A program made the translations under genes and the position numbers. Of a DNA stretch of 64,000 nt, positions 17,949 to 28,543 are shown piece after piece (the first letter of the stretch is position 1; every line of letters begins with the position of its first letter). This DNA is from Pseudomonas sp. ok272 (GTDB lineage: Bacteria > Pseudomonadota > Gammaproteobacteria > Pseudomonadales > Pseudomonadaceae), in NCBI RefSeq assembly GCF_900109995.1, contig NZ_FOCB01000004.1:248001-312000 (forward strand), read 5' to 3'. The notes beneath the pieces are model-generated. The model was given only the letters and a program-made list of their open reading frames with translations, was not told the DNA's origin and ran no database searches.

Positions 17949-19307
17949 TCAGCCTCCGACTGCCGGGGCAAAGATCGTTTCCAGGTGCGCATCGCTTTCA
18001 CCCAGGCCAACGTTGTCGTTGAGGCCCTGGCGCAAGTACTGGACCATCGTCGGTTGCAGGGCAATGGCAGTGTCGGTCTCGCGGTCACCGCCGGCGACGT
18101 AGGCCCCGACGCTGATCAGGTCGCGGCTTTGTTGATAGCGCGACCACAACTGCTTGAAGTACTGGGCGCGGCGCATGTGCTCGGGCGAGACTACCGACGG
18201 CATGACCCGGCTGATGGACGCCTCGATATCGATGGCCGGGTAATGCCCTTCTTCGGCCAGGCGCCGGGACAGTACGATGTGCCCGTCGAGCACGCCCCGC
18301 GCGGCGTCGGCTATTGGGTCCTGTTGGTCGTCGCCTTCGGACAAAACGGTGTAGAACGCGGTGATTGAACCACCGCCCGCCTCGGCATTGCCGGCGCGCT
18401 CGACCAGCTTCGGCAACTTGGCGAACACCGACGGTGGATAGCCCTTGGTGGCCGGTGGCTCGCCGATGGCCAGGGCGATTTCTCGCTGGGCCTGGGCGAA
18501 ACGGGTCAGGGAGTCCATCAGCAGCAGGACATTCTTGCCCTTGTCGCGAAAGTACTCGGCGATACGGGTGCAATACATGGCGGCGCGCAGGCGCATCAGC
18601 GGCGCATCATCGGCCGGAGACGCCACCACCACCGAACGCTTGAGGCCTTCTTCACCGAGGATATGCTCGATGAACTCTTTAACTTCCCGACCCCGCTCGC
18701 CAATCAGCCCGACCACGATAATGTCGGCCTCGGTGAAGCGGGTCATCATGCCCAGCAGCACGCTCTTGCCCACGCCGGTACCGGCAAACAACCCCAGGCG
18801 CTGGCCGCGCCCCACCGTCAACAATCCGTTGATGCTGCGTATACCAACGTCCAGCGGCTGGCTGATGGGGTCGCGGTTGAGCGGGTTGATGGTCGGGCCG
18901 TCCAGCGGCACCCAGTCTTCGGCTTTCATGCCGCCCTTGCCGTCCAGCGCACGACCGGCACCGTCAAGCACCCGGCCGAGCATGCTCATGCCCATTGGCA
19001 AGCGACCGTTGTCGGCCAGAGGCACCACCCGGGCACCCGGCGCGATGCCGGCGACGCTGCCCACCGGCATCAGGAATACCTTGCTGCCGGAGAACCCCAT
19101 GACCTCGGCCTCGACTTCGACCGGGTGGTAGCTGTTGTCGTTGATCACCCGGCAACGGCTGCCCATGGCCGCGCGCAAGCCCTCGGCTTCAAGTGTCAGG
19201 CCAACCATGCGCAGCAGGCGACCCTCCAGGACCGGCTGCCCCGGCAGCTCGACGGCACTCGCGTAGGAACCCAGGCGCTTGCCGAAGCTGGTGCGTTCAA
19301 GGCGCAT
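17949..19307 (-). CDS. fliI: Flagellar export ATPase FliI
   Basis: Hexameric ATPase that energises and orders substrate export. It has 452 residues with the P-loop AGTGVGKS at 175-182, the Walker B region ([20 protein letters not shown]) and the family signature [20 protein letters not shown]. It overlaps the end of fliH by 11 bp, so the two are probably translationally coupled. Confidence 0.98.
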   Translation of the reverse strand: MRLERTSFGKRLGSYASAVELPGQPVLEGRLLRMVGLTLEAEGLRAAMGSRCRVINDNSYHPVEVEAEVMGFSGSKVFLMPVGSVAGIAPGARVVPLADNGRLPMGMSMLGRVLDGAGRALDGKGGMKAEDWVPLDGPTINPLNRDPISQPLDVGIRSINGLLTVGRGQRLGLFAGTGVGKSVLLGMMTRFTEADIIVVGLIGERGREVKEFIEHILGEEGLKRSVVVASPADDAPLMRLRAAMYCTRIAEYFRDKGKNVLLLMDSLTRFAQAQREIALAIGEPPATKGYPPSVFAKLPKLVERAGNAEAGGGSITAFYTVLSEGDDQQDPIADAARGVLDGHIVLSRRLAEEGHYPAIDIEASISRVMPSVVSPEHMRRAQYFKQLWSRYQQSRDLISVGAYVAGGDRETDTAIALQPTMVQYLRQGLNDNVGLGESDAHLETIFAPAVGG

Positions 19308-20082
19308 CGGGGATGTCCGCCGGCGCTGGCGTGCTTGAAAGGTCCAGGCTCAAGTCCGCCTCGGCCGGATGCAGCGACTGCTCGTGCAATTGATCGAGCA
19401 ACTGCGCCGTGGACTGGGCGATGCGGGTTTCGACCGTCGCATCGATGCGGCTGTGCTCGGTCTCGACGCGGCAACCACCCGGCAACAGGGCCTCGTCTTC
19501 GACGATGCGCCAGGTTTCCTCGTGGCGTTCGCGCAAGGCTTTGACCTGTTGGAAGTCCTGGGGATTGATGTACAGGCGCACGTTGTCCACCCCCAGCGGC
19601 AAGAGCTTGAGCGCCTCACGCATGACCTGTTCGATTTGCCTGGAGTCGATGGCCAACTCGCGCTGAATCACCTGTTTGGTGATGTGCTGCACCAGGACCA
19701 CCAGACCCTTTTCGATTTGCGTGTCCTGCTCGGCGATCGGCTCGAACAGGTTGGCCATCAGCGACTCCAGACTGGCAAGCTTTGCCGTGAGCGCCACGTC
19801 CGCTTCCTGGCGAACCTTGAGCGTCGTGCTGTGAAAGCCTTCTTTCTCACCGACGGCAAACCCTTCGTTGTAGGCTTCCTGGCGAATGCTTTCGAGCTCT
19901 TCGAGGGTCAATGGCTGGACTTCTTCCAGCGGCACTTCCTCCATCTCCGGCGGCTCGGGTTCCGGCTCGGGCTCAGGCTCCGGGACATACGGGTCGAAGC
20001 TGGGCAACGACCAGAGATCGAGCGCGCCGACATCACGCGCACGGATCAGGTCAGTGGGCGACTCATCACTCTTGGAAGCCAT
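19297..20082 (-). CDS. fliH: Flagellar export ATPase regulator FliH
   Basis: Peripheral stalk protein that binds and restrains FliI and anchors it to the C-ring. It has 261 residues. A Pro-Glu alternating run near 34-46 is followed by a helical region and the C-terminal FliI-binding domain ([20 protein letters not shown]). The Pro-Glu run is low-complexity sequence and is unlikely to be conserved in length. Confidence 0.95.
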   Translation of the reverse strand: MASKSDESPTDLIRARDVGALDLWSLPSFDPYVPEPEPEPEPEPPEMEEVPLEEVQPLTLEELESIRQEAYNEGFAVGEKEGFHSTTLKVRQEADVALTAKLASLESLMANLFEPIAEQDTQIEKGLVVLVQHITKQVIQRELAIDSRQIEQVMREALKLLPLGVDNVRLYINPQDFQQVKALRERHEETWRIVEDEALLPGGCRVETEHSRIDATVETRIAQSTAQLLDQLHEQSLHPAEADLSLDLSSTPAPADIPDAP

Positions 20083-20086
20083 AGGG

Positions 20087-21106
20087 TCAGATCATTTCTT
20101 CGCCGCCCTTCCCGCCGAGAACGATTTCTCCGGCTTCGGCCATACGGCGGGCAATGGTGAGGATTTCTTTTTGCGCGGTCTCGACGTCGCTGACACGCAC
20201 CGGCCCCTTGGCCTCCAGGTCGTCGCGCAACAGTTCGGCAGCACGCTTGGACATGTTCTTGAAGATTTTCTCCTTGACGCCTTCGTCCGAACCCTTGAGG
20301 GCCAGCACCAGCACGTCGGAGGACACTTCGCGCAGCAACGCCTGGATCCCGCGATCGTCGACGTCGGACAGGTTGTTGAACACGAACATGAGATCTTCGA
20401 TCTGACCGGACAGGTCTTCGTCGACTTCGCGAATCGAGTCCATCAACTGGCCTTCGATGGAGCTGTCGAGGAAGTTCATGATGTCCGCCGCACGCTTGAT
20501 ACCACCCAGGGTGGTGCGCGAGGCATTGGAGTTGCCGGAGAACTGCTTCTCCAGGATCTGGTTCAGTTCCTTGAGCGCGGCCGGCTGCACGGTGTTGAGC
20601 GACGAGACGCGCAGGATGATGTCCAGGCGCACCTTGTGGTCGAAGTTGCCCAGCACTTCGCCGGCCTGGTCCGGATCCAGGTAAGCGACGACGATGGCCT
20701 GGATCTGCGGGTGTTCATAGCGGATCACGTCCGCCACGGCACGCGGCTCCATCCACTTGAGGCTGTCCAGGCCGCTGGTGTTGCCGCCCAGCAGGATGCG
20801 GTCGATGAGGCCGTTGGCCTTGTCCTCGCCCAAGGCCTGGGTGAGCATCTTGCGAATGTAGCCATCGGAGCCAACGCCCAGGCTGGTCTGGTCGCCGACG
20901 ATGTCGACGAACTCGCTCATCACCTGCTCGACCTGCTCACGGTGCACGTTGCCCATTTGCGCCATGGCCACGCCCACTTTCTGAACCTCTTTGGGGCCCA
21001 TGTGGCGCAGCACTTGTGCGGCATCGGTTTCACCCAGGGACAGCAGCAGGATCGCGGCTTTGTCGACCCGGCTGAGTTTGGCGATAGCGGCTCGGTTCTC
21101 ACTCAT
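20087..21106 (-). CDS. fliG: Flagellar motor switch protein FliG
   Basis: C-ring protein that contacts the stators and the MS ring. It has 339 residues with N-terminal, middle (EHPQ motif in RYEHPQIQAIVVAYLDPDQA) and C-terminal domains. The charged torque helix is present (VLALKGSDEGVKEKIFKNMS). Its ATG overlaps the last codons of fliF by 8 bp. Confidence 0.98.
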   Translation of the reverse strand: MSENRAAIAKLSRVDKAAILLLSLGETDAAQVLRHMGPKEVQKVGVAMAQMGNVHREQVEQVMSEFVDIVGDQTSLGVGSDGYIRKMLTQALGEDKANGLIDRILLGGNTSGLDSLKWMEPRAVADVIRYEHPQIQAIVVAYLDPDQAGEVLGNFDHKVRLDIILRVSSLNTVQPAALKELNQILEKQFSGNSNASRTTLGGIKRAADIMNFLDSSIEGQLMDSIREVDEDLSGQIEDLMFVFNNLSDVDDRGIQALLREVSSDVLVLALKGSDEGVKEKIFKNMSKRAAELLRDDLEAKGPVRVSDVETAQKEILTIARRMAEAGEIVLGGKGGEEMI

Positions 21107-22883
21107 CTGCGTTAATCCACTCTTTCACGACCTGGGCCACGCGACCCGGGTCTTCGGCCACCAGGCTCTTGATTGCGTTCAACTGTGCGTCATAGCCTTC
21201 GCTCGGGCTCGGCAGCAGGATACTTTGCGGGCCGCCGAGGCTGACGCGGTCGCTGCCCAGCTCATCCAGGCCGCCCATGCCGCCCAGCTCGGAATCATTG
21301 CCGATGCCTGCCAACTGCCGGTTCTTGCCGCCACCGGTGATGTTGTTGAGTACCGGTCGCAGCACACCGAAGACCAGCACCAGAATGAACAGCACGCCCA
21401 GCACTTGCTTGACGATGTCCCAGAACCACGGTTGCGAATAGAACGGGATCTCCGCGATCACTTCGCCGCGCTCGGCGGAGAACGGCATGTTGATCACGCT
21501 GACGCTGTCGCCACGACTGGCATCGAAACCGACGGCGTCCTGCACCAGGCGAGTGAAGCGCGTCAATTCATCGGCGCTCCACGGGGCACGGGTGGTTTCG
21601 CCATTGGCCGGGTTGATCTTGACCTGGTCATCCACCACCACCGACACCGACAGGCGATTCAGGCGACCCTGCTGCTGCTTGGTGTGGCTGATGGAGCGGT
21701 CAAGTTCAAAATTCTTGGTGGATTGTTGACGCTTGTCGGCCGGGTACGGCGCGAGCATCGGCTGGCCGGTGGCCGGATCCATGATCTGCTGGCCGTTGGC
21801 ATCCAACAATGGCTGGCCGGGCTGCACCATGCCCGCTTGCGCCGTGGCGCCGCCGGTGGTTTGCGGTGCCGAGGCCGGCGCAGGCGGCTGGTTGCTCAAG
21901 GCCCCCGGGACACCCTGCGGGCCATTGCTCGCGGTGCGTTGCTCGGACGTCGATTGCTCGCTGCGCAGCGCCGGCTGGTCGGGGTTGAACTGCTCGGAAG
22001 TAGACTCGACGGCACTGAAGTCGATGTCGGCGGAAACTTCAGCCTTGTAGCGGTCATTGCCCAGCACTGGCTGCAGGATGTTATGCACGCGCTGGGTGAG
22101 CATGCTTTCCATGCGGCGGCTGTAGTCGAACTGCTTGCCAGCCATGGTCAGCGCGGAAGTCTCTGCCTGGTCGGAGAGCAAGGTGCCCTTCTGGTCGACC
22201 ACGGTGATTTGCGACTTGCTCAGTTCGGGAACGCTGGTTGCCACCAGGTTGACGATGGCCAGCACCTGACCTGGCTCCAATGAGCGGCCGGCGTAGAGTT
22301 CCACCAGAACCGAAGCACTTGGCTTGCGCTCATCGCGCACGAACACCGAGCTTTTCGGAATCGCCAGGTGCACCCGGGCACCCTTGACGTTGTTCAGGCT
22401 GGAAATGGTGCGGGCCAACTCACCTTCAAGGCCGCGACGATAACGGGTCGCTTCCATGAACTGGCTGGTACCCAGGCCCTGGTCCTTGTCGAGGATTTCA
22501 AAGCCGATGTTGCCGTCAGTGGGCGTGACACCCGCAGCGGCCAGTTTCAACCGCGCCCGCGACACGTCATCGGCCTTGACCAGCAAGGCTCCGGAGTTGG
22601 GTTCGACGGTGTACGGAATGTCGGCGGTGGCCAGGGTTTCCATGACCTGCTTGGCGTCCATCCCGGCGAGGCTGCCGTACAGGGGCCGGTAATCAGGCTG
22701 CTGTGACCACAGCACCACGGCAAAGCCAATCGCTACGCTGGCAGCCAGGCCGACCAACAGGCCTACCTGACGCAGCATCGTCATCTCGGAGAGGTTTTCC
22801 AGGAAGGATAACCCAAACAGCGGCGGTTTGCCGTCTACGGGGGTGGTCTTGGCCGGGATGTTATCGGCGACTGCTTCTGCCAT
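21099..22883 (-). CDS. fliF: Flagellar MS-ring protein FliF
   Basis: Forms the membrane-supramembrane ring and the export housing. It has 594 residues: transmembrane helix near 36-60, two ring-building motifs (YRPLYGSLAGMDAKQVMETL, RTISSLNNVKGARVHLAIPK), a Gln/Pro/Ala-rich periplasmic insertion near 300-365, a second transmembrane helix near 463-490 and a C-terminal FliG-binding tail (DPGRVAQVVKEWINADE). Confidence 0.98.
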   Translation of the reverse strand: MAEAVADNIPAKTTPVDGKPPLFGLSFLENLSEMTMLRQVGLLVGLAASVAIGFAVVLWSQQPDYRPLYGSLAGMDAKQVMETLATADIPYTVEPNSGALLVKADDVSRARLKLAAAGVTPTDGNIGFEILDKDQGLGTSQFMEATRYRRGLEGELARTISSLNNVKGARVHLAIPKSSVFVRDERKPSASVLVELYAGRSLEPGQVLAIVNLVATSVPELSKSQITVVDQKGTLLSDQAETSALTMAGKQFDYSRRMESMLTQRVHNILQPVLGNDRYKAEVSADIDFSAVESTSEQFNPDQPALRSEQSTSEQRTASNGPQGVPGALSNQPPAPASAPQTTGGATAQAGMVQPGQPLLDANGQQIMDPATGQPMLAPYPADKRQQSTKNFELDRSISHTKQQQGRLNRLSVSVVVDDQVKINPANGETTRAPWSADELTRFTRLVQDAVGFDASRGDSVSVINMPFSAERGEVIAEIPFYSQPWFWDIVKQVLGVLFILVLVFGVLRPVLNNITGGGKNRQLAGIGNDSELGGMGGLDELGSDRVSLGGPQSILLPSPSEGYDAQLNAIKSLVAEDPGRVAQVVKEWINADE

Positions 22884-22897
22884 GACTCAATTCGTCC

Positions 22898-23227
22898 TTA
22901 AACCGGCATCTGCATGATGTCTTGGTAAGCCTGAACCAGCTTGTTACGCACTTGCGTCAGGGCCTGGAAAGAGACACCGGCTTTTTCCTTGGCGATCATC
23001 ACGTCGGTCAGGTCGACACCGCTTTTGCCGATTTCGAAGGCGGTGGACAGCTGGGAAGACGCCTGCTGCGTATCGTTGACCTTGTTCACAGCCTGGCCGA
23101 GCATGTCGGCAAAGCTGCTGCCCGCCAGTTCCGGCACGGCCGCACTGGCTTTAGGTTGAGCCATGGCGTCCATTTGCATGGCGCGCATGTCCAGCATCAA
23201 CCGATTGAATTCAATACCTTGGCTCAT
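22898..23227 (-). CDS. fliE: Hook-basal body protein FliE
   Basis: Joins the MS ring to the rod. The 109-residue sequence has the usual helical C-terminal half ([20 protein letters not shown]). It is the first gene of fliEFGHIJ; its ATG lies about 65 bases downstream of a sigma-54-type promoter. Confidence 0.96.
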   Translation of the reverse strand: MSQGIEFNRLMLDMRAMQMDAMAQPKASAAVPELAGSSFADMLGQAVNKVNDTQQASSQLSTAFEIGKSGVDLTDVMIAKEKAGVSFQALTQVRNKLVQAYQDIMQMPV

Positions 23228-23290
23228 GGACTACTCTCTTGGGCGACCCGCAATTTTTTGACACTCACTCAGCGGATAGACTGATTGTTA

Positions 23291-23305
23291 GCAACAAGGG
23301 TGCCA
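23291..23305 (-). promoter_or_regulatory. Putative sigma-54 promoter for fliEFGHIJ
   Basis: The minus strand reads TGGCACCCTTGTTGC, close to the sigma-54 consensus with GG-N10-GC spacing. It lies between fleR and fliE. In related pseudomonads the fliE operon depends on FleQ, with FleR as a later regulator of hook-basal-body genes. Confidence 0.75.
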
Positions 23306-23359
23306 GCTCCATGGCCACGTTTGACAAAAAGCCCCTCCTGGACTTTCTCGCGCAGACAC

Positions 23360-24745
23360 CTACGTCGCAAACAAATAGGCTTCGACATCCATTCCGGCGT
23401 CACGCATCTGCGCCAGCTTGTAGCGCAGGGTCCGCGGACTGATGCCCAGGCGCTCGGCCGCTTCTTTGCGCCGCCCGCGCTCGGCGCGCAGGGTGTCGAT
23501 GATCATCTGGAACTCACGACGACGCAGGTCGTCACCCAACGCACCGGCTGTTTCACCTTGCGGCACTTCAACCGCCGACACTCGGACAGCCGGCACCGGC
23601 AAGGGCGCGCAGGCCACCGCACCGCTCAGGCAGAAATCCGGAGGCTCGATCATCCCGCCCTGCTGCAGGATCAAGGCCCGCTGAATGGCGTTATCCAACT
23701 CGCGCACGTTGCCCGGCCACGGGTAGCCGATCAGGCACGCTTGAGCCTCAGGCGAAAGCCTGGCCGCAGCGTGCTTCATTTTATTGACGTGTTTGGCCAG
23801 CAGGCGCTCGGCCAGCGGCAGAATATCGGCGGTGCGCTCACGCAGCGGACGCCAGGCCAGAGGGAAAACCGACAGGCGATAGTAAAGGTCTTCACGAAAC
23901 CGCCCCGCCGCCACTTCGCCGGCCAAGTCACGGTTAGTCGTCGCGACCACGCGAATGTCCAGCGTGATCGGCTTGCGCGCGCCCACCCGCTCGACCTCTC
24001 GCTCCTGCAACACCCGCAACAGCTTGGCCTGCAAGCCCAAGGGCATCTCGGAAATCTCGTCCAGCAGGATGGTCCCGCCATCAGCCTGTTCGAACTTGCC
24101 TGCCTGCGCGGCGATTGCCCCGGTGAACGAGCCTTTCTCATGACCGAACAAGGTCGCTTCGAGCATGTTGTCCGGAATGGCCGCGCAGTTGATTGCGATG
24201 AATGGCTGGCTGGAACGATGTGAATGCTGATGGATGTAGCGCGCCAGCACTTCCTTGCCGGTCCCGGACTCGCCGGAGATCAACACCGTGGAATCACTGC
24301 GTGCCACCCGCACCGCCAATTCCAGCAACTGGGCACTGGCAGGCTCGAATGCCACCGGACCCTCGCCGTCGGCGCTGCCCACGTCGCCCAAGGCATGCTG
24401 CGCCACCAAATCGAGCAACGCCTTGGGCTCGAATGGCTTGACCAGATAATCCGCCGCCCCCTGGCGCATCGCGTCCACGGCACGCTCGACGGCGCCATGG
24501 GCCGTCATCAGCAACACGGGCAATTGTGGGTAACGGGCGCGCAACGCGCTGAGCAGTTGATGACCGTCCATGCCCGGCATATTGACGTCGCTGACCACCA
24601 GATTGAACGGCTCACCGGCCGCAGCGTCCAGCGCGTCTTCGGCCGAGCTGACCGCCGTGTAGTCGTGGCCTGCCAGTAACAGCGTATCGGCCAGAGCCTC
24701 GCGTAATGCACGGTCGTCTTCGACCAATAGAATCTTGATAGCCAT
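23360..24745 (-). CDS. fleR: Sigma-54-dependent response regulator FleR
   Basis: Activator of the intermediate flagellar genes. It has 461 residues from ATG at 24745. The receiver domain has phospho-Asp53 (VVSDVNMPGMDG). The AAA+ domain has Walker A GESGTGKE at 158-165 and a sigma-54 contact loop reading GSFTGA at 205-210. The Fis-type helix-turn-helix is at the C-terminus (KEAAERLGISPRTLRYKLAQ). It lies 5 bp from fleS, its cognate kinase. Confidence 0.97.
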   Translation of the reverse strand: MAIKILLVEDDRALREALADTLLLAGHDYTAVSSAEDALDAAAGEPFNLVVSDVNMPGMDGHQLLSALRARYPQLPVLLMTAHGAVERAVDAMRQGAADYLVKPFEPKALLDLVAQHALGDVGSADGEGPVAFEPASAQLLELAVRVARSDSTVLISGESGTGKEVLARYIHQHSHRSSQPFIAINCAAIPDNMLEATLFGHEKGSFTGAIAAQAGKFEQADGGTILLDEISEMPLGLQAKLLRVLQEREVERVGARKPITLDIRVVATTNRDLAGEVAAGRFREDLYYRLSVFPLAWRPLRERTADILPLAERLLAKHVNKMKHAAARLSPEAQACLIGYPWPGNVRELDNAIQRALILQQGGMIEPPDFCLSGAVACAPLPVPAVRVSAVEVPQGETAGALGDDLRRREFQMIIDTLRAERGRRKEAAERLGISPRTLRYKLAQMRDAGMDVEAYLFAT

Positions 24746-24750
24746 CGTCC

Positions 24751-25953
24751 TTACTCTATTGCGTGCCGAGCACTGGAAAACAACGGCAGGATCAGCGTGG
24801 CACACGTGCCGCGACCCGGCCGCGAGCGCAACTGCAATTGTCCCTGATGGGCTCGTGCCACTGCCTTGACCACGGTCAGGCCAAGACCAGTGCCGGTGGT
24901 CTTGGTGGTGAAAAACGGCTCGCCCAGGCGTTCCAGTACTGCCGCATCAATGCCAGCGCCGCTATCGCTGACGCTCAACCGCAGGCTGTCGCCCCGGGTA
25001 TACAGGTGCACTTTCAGACGAACATCACTGCCGCTGGCCTGAATGGCGTTTTCAATCAGATTGAGGATTGCCCCCACCAGGGTGTCGCGATTGCACAGCA
25101 GCTCGCCGACATGACTGTCGCACTGCCAGCGCATCGGTAAGCCCTGGACATGCGTCAACGCCGCCGCCTGCAGCGATTGCAGGAGGACCTTGGGCGTCAC
25201 GCGGTCGGTCAGCGGCAATTCGCCTCGGGCGAATACCAACATGTCGCGCACCTGATGCTCTAGCTCGTGCAGCCGCTCCTTCAAGCGTCCGGCAAAACGC
25301 TGCTGGGTCGCCACAGGCAGCTCCTGCTCGGTCAAATGGCTGGCATAGAGCAAGGCGGCCGAGAGCGGCGTGCGAATCTGGTGCGCCAGGGACGCGACCA
25401 TCCTTCCCAAAGAAGACAACCGTTCGTGACGGGCCAACTGATCTTGCAGGTGTCGGGTTTCAGTCAGGTCGTTGAGCAGCACCAACTGCCCCGGCTCGGC
25501 GTCCAGCGAGCGGGTAGCAATCGACAGGCGTCGACCGTTCTTCAGGGAGATTTCATGGCCGTCGTCTTCACGGGGAGCAAAGCAACGGGTAATGACATGG
25601 CGCCACAGCTGACCTTCCAGCGGCAGGCCGAGCAGCTCGCAAGCGGCCGGATTGGCTTCGCGCACCATGCCATGGCCGTCGATCACGATGACCCCGCCCG
25701 GCAGCAGGTCCAACAGGTTTTGCAGACGGTTGGCCAGGCGCTCTTTTTCGGCCAGCTCTTGCATGCGCTGGGCACTGACGACCTCCAACTCCCCCTTAAG
25801 CTCGGTGACCCGCGCTTCGAGCATGCTGTAGGAGTCAGTAAGTTGGCTCGACATCTGATTGAACAGTGCGAACGCCTGTTCGAGGCCAAGCCGACTCGCC
25901 GGCTCTACGGAAGGCGTGTCGGGGGCTGGAGTCATCTGGGCGGCGTGGGGCAT
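24751..25953 (-). CDS. fleS: Flagellar sensor histidine kinase FleS
   Basis: Soluble sensor kinase, 400 residues, without transmembrane segments. It has an N-terminal helical part, a PAS domain (about 75-165), a HisKA domain with phospho-His191 in LAHQIRTPLSAALL, and an HATPase domain with NLIENAIQASG, DSGAGID and TGTGLGLTVV. It acts on FleR. A sigma-54-type promoter lies 55 bases upstream. Confidence 0.97.
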   Translation of the reverse strand: MPHAAQMTPAPDTPSVEPASRLGLEQAFALFNQMSSQLTDSYSMLEARVTELKGELEVVSAQRMQELAEKERLANRLQNLLDLLPGGVIVIDGHGMVREANPAACELLGLPLEGQLWRHVITRCFAPREDDGHEISLKNGRRLSIATRSLDAEPGQLVLLNDLTETRHLQDQLARHERLSSLGRMVASLAHQIRTPLSAALLYASHLTEQELPVATQQRFAGRLKERLHELEHQVRDMLVFARGELPLTDRVTPKVLLQSLQAAALTHVQGLPMRWQCDSHVGELLCNRDTLVGAILNLIENAIQASGSDVRLKVHLYTRGDSLRLSVSDSGAGIDAAVLERLGEPFFTTKTTGTGLGLTVVKAVARAHQGQLQLRSRPGRGTCATLILPLFSSARHAIE

Positions 25954-26007
25954 CGTGCTCTCTCGCTTGGCTGACCGTCAGTGAAACGGAACGTTGCGAG
26001 GGATGTA

Positions 26008-26022
26008 GCAATACTCGTGCCT
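26008..26022 (-). promoter_or_regulatory. Sigma-54 promoter for fleSR
   Basis: The minus strand reads AGGCACGAGTATTGC followed by T, matching TGGCACG-N4-TTGCW at all but the first base. It is the best sigma-54 match in the window and lies between fleQ and fleS, as expected for a FleQ-activated fleSR operon. Confidence 0.82.
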
Positions 26023-26063
26023 AAAAAAAACTATCGATTATTCAACGAGTTGAAAAACAGGCG

Positions 26064-27539
26064 TCAATCGTCTGCCTGTTCCTCACCGTCTCGACGACTC
26101 ATGCCGTACTTGCGCATTTTCTCCACCAGGGTGGTACGACGAATACGCAGGCGCTCGGCTGCACGCGCCACGATACCATTGGCATCGTCCAGCGCTTGCT
26201 GTATCAGCCCTTGCTCCAGGCCACCGAGGTAATCCTTGAGATCCAGGCCTTCGGGCGGCAGCAGGGCACTGGCGGTGAAGTCAGGGGCATGACCGTTGAT
26301 GGCCACCCGCTCCTCCAAGTCGCTGCGCAGCCTGTCCACCAACTGTTCGTCTTCATCGTCGACGTAGCGAAACTTCTTCGGCAACTCGACCACGCCAATC
26401 ACCCCGTACGGATGCATGATCGCCATGCGCTCCACCAGGTTGGCCAGTTCGCGGACATTGCCCGGCCAGCCGTGACGACACAGCGACATGATCGCCGCGG
26501 AGTTGAAACGAATGGAGCCGCGCTTCTCGTGCTCCATGCGCGAGATCAGCTCGTTCATCAGTAGCGGGATGTCCTCGACACGCTCGCGCAGCGGGGCCAT
26601 TTCAATCGGGAACACGTTGAGGCGGTAATACAGGTCTTCACGGAACGTGCCGACCTCAATCATGCTTTCGAGGTTCTTGTGGGTCGCCGCAATGATGCGC
26701 ACATCGACGCTTTGGGTCTTGTTGCTGCCGACGCGCTCGAACGTACGCTCCTGCAGCACACGCAGCAGCTTGACCTGCATCGGCAGCGGCATGTCGCCGA
26801 TTTCGTCGAGGAACAGCGTGCCGCCATTGGCCAACTCAAAACGCCCGGCACGACTGGTGATCGCTCCGGTAAAGGCACCCTTCTCATGACCGAACAGCTC
26901 GCTTTCGAGCAACTCGGCCGGGATCGCCCCACAGTTGACCGGAACGAACGGCGCATCACGGCGCTTGGAGTGATAGTGCAGGTTACGCGCGACCACTTCC
27001 TTGCCCGTGCCCGACTCACCGAGGATCAGCACACTGGCATCAGTATCCGCCACTTGCTGCATCATCTGACGGACGTGCTGAATCGCCCGGCTGGTGCCGA
27101 CAAGACTGCGGAAAAGATTGGGCTCACGGTGCCGACCACGCTCGCGGGCCTGGTCATACATCTCGCGATAGACCTGGGCACGGTGCAGGGAGTCAAGCAG
27201 CTTGCTGTAGCTGGGCGGCATTTCCAGGGTGGAAAGCACGCGACGACGTTGGTCTTCGGGCAGATCGAGGGAAGAATTATCCCCCATCAGCAAAACCGGA
27301 AGGAACTCATCCCAGGTCGAGAGTGTCTTTAGCAGACCCAACAACGCGCCAGGTGCATTGACCGTCCCGATCAGGACACAAATGACTTCACGACTAGATG
27401 ACAACGAAGCAACAGCCTGCTGCCAGTCATGGCTTCCACAGGGTAAATTTTCTTCACCGAGAAAATTTAAAATCACCGCCTGGTCGCGGCGGCGGACGCT
27501 ATCGTCATCGATTAGCAGAATTTTGGTTTCACGCCACAT
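26064..27539 (-). CDS. fleQ: Flagellar master regulator FleQ
   Basis: Enhancer-binding protein that activates flagellar genes and responds to c-di-GMP. It has 491 residues: an atypical receiver-like domain (1-130) that lacks the usual phospho-Asp, an AAA+ domain with Walker A GESGTGKE (174-181) and GAFTGA (221-226), and a C-terminal helix-turn-helix ([20 protein letters not shown]). The c-di-GMP contacts known from P. aeruginosa are kept: Arg144 in LFRS, Arg185 and Asn186. It stands alone with its own upstream gap of 172 bp. Confidence 0.97.
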   Translation of the reverse strand: MWRETKILLIDDDSVRRRDQAVILNFLGEENLPCGSHDWQQAVASLSSSREVICVLIGTVNAPGALLGLLKTLSTWDEFLPVLLMGDNSSLDLPEDQRRRVLSTLEMPPSYSKLLDSLHRAQVYREMYDQARERGRHREPNLFRSLVGTSRAIQHVRQMMQQVADTDASVLILGESGTGKEVVARNLHYHSKRRDAPFVPVNCGAIPAELLESELFGHEKGAFTGAITSRAGRFELANGGTLFLDEIGDMPLPMQVKLLRVLQERTFERVGSNKTQSVDVRIIAATHKNLESMIEVGTFREDLYYRLNVFPIEMAPLRERVEDIPLLMNELISRMEHEKRGSIRFNSAAIMSLCRHGWPGNVRELANLVERMAIMHPYGVIGVVELPKKFRYVDDEDEQLVDRLRSDLEERVAINGHAPDFTASALLPPEGLDLKDYLGGLEQGLIQQALDDANGIVARAAERLRIRRTTLVEKMRKYGMSRRDGEEQADD

Positions 27540-27711
27540 GCAATAGCAACTTCCCTGGTCAACTCATATGCCCGAAATGAGAGGGCAATCTAGGCACTCA
27601 ACGGCACACGCTAGCCTGTTGGACGCCTGACATCTGAAATCAGCCACTAGTAAAGTCAAAAAAACGTGCACAGTCAAATTTATGGCGCGCTACGCTCGGA
27701 ATAACTGAATA

Positions 27712-28008
27712 TTAACCGAACAAATCGTAAACCTTTGCCGCATTTTTCGCTTGGTTGACCTGAGTCATCTCATCAACGATTGCCTGGCGCTCGCCTGTCG
27801 TTACTTCCACAAGTTGGCGATAGACTGCCAACAAGCCCTCCAGTTTTTCACGCAAGAGATCTTCGTCCATTGAAGCCTCGCTCAACACGTCGTCGATGCA
27901 GGCGCGACAGGTCTCATCAAGCTTGCCGATGGCCTCCCAGTCGCGCTCGAGCAGCGCGCCCATCAATGCCTCACGGGTTTGTTCGATTCGCTGCAATACA
28001 AGACTCAT
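27712..28008 (-). CDS. fliT: Flagellar chaperone FliT-like protein
   Basis: A 98-residue helical protein starting MSLVLQRIEQTREALMGALL, with a strong AAGGAGG site five bases before the ATG. Longer starts lack such a site. It is rich in charged helices, the usual fold of FliT-type chaperones for the cap protein FliD. It lies 10 bp after fliS, the position fliT takes in other Pseudomonas genomes. Sequence identity to enteric FliT is low, so position carries much of the call. Confidence 0.82.
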   Translation of the reverse strand: MSLVLQRIEQTREALMGALLERDWEAIGKLDETCRACIDDVLSEASMDEDLLREKLEGLLAVYRQLVEVTTGERQAIVDEMTQVNQAKNAAKVYDLFG

Positions 28009-28018
28009 GACGACCTCC

Positions 28019-28414
28019 TTAGAACTGCGGAACAGGAGTACCGATGGCATCCCAGCCATCCTTGACTGTACGAATCAAGCCAGCGACCTCGTCGAGGATG
28101 ACCGGACTGCTCTTGGCATTCGCTTCAAGCAGGCGCGTCATCATGTAGGCGTAGAGACTGTCCAGCTCACCTACCAGGTCAGCCTGGTTCTCCAGGTCAA
28201 GCCCCTCGCGCAAACCACCAATGATGTCGATGGCCTTGCCAATCAGCATACCTTTGCTGGCGATATCTCCTCGATCCAGCGCACCCTTGGCCTGGGCGAT
28301 ACGGTCAAGGGCACCTTCCATCAACATCTGGACCAGACGATGAGGGCTGGCCTCGGAGGTCTGCGCCTGGGCGCCAATCTTCTGGTATTGGCGAAGGGCT
28401 AACATTGGATTCAT
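28019..28414 (-). CDS. fliS: Flagellin export chaperone FliS
   Basis: Binds flagellin in the cytosol and prevents early polymerisation. It has 131 residues with the typical start (MNPMLALRQYQKIGAQAQTS), the PHRLVQMLMEGALDRI helix and the YAYMMTRLLEAN helix. It lies between fliD and fliT on the same strand. Confidence 0.96.
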   Translation of the reverse strand: MNPMLALRQYQKIGAQAQTSEASPHRLVQMLMEGALDRIAQAKGALDRGDIASKGMLIGKAIDIIGGLREGLDLENQADLVGELDSLYAYMMTRLLEANAKSSPVILDEVAGLIRTVKDGWDAIGTPVPQF

Positions 28415-28484
28415 GTTCTACCTCATCAAAAATCTGTGAATCGTATAAACCAATGTATCGACGAAACGTCAATAAACTTTAGGC

Positions 28485-28531
28485 CCAAAAAACCAAAAGC
28501 CCGGAGCGAGGAAACGCTGCCGGGCTTTTGG
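28485..28531 (-). terminator. Rho-independent terminator after fliD
   Basis: A long hairpin on the minus strand pairs CCAAAAGCCCGGC with CCGGGCTTTTGG, with an inner AGCG/CGCT step, and is followed by a run of six T. It lies just past the fliD stop codon, so fliS and fliT may need read-through or their own promoter. Confidence 0.88.
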
Positions 28532-28543
28532 CACTTTCAGCTA

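Noticed and set aside
19960..19985. Short GGCTCGGGTTCC-type repeat in fliH as a possible phase-variation tract
   Set aside because: The units are six bases long, so changes keep the frame and only alter a Pro-Glu run. This does not suggest on-off switching.
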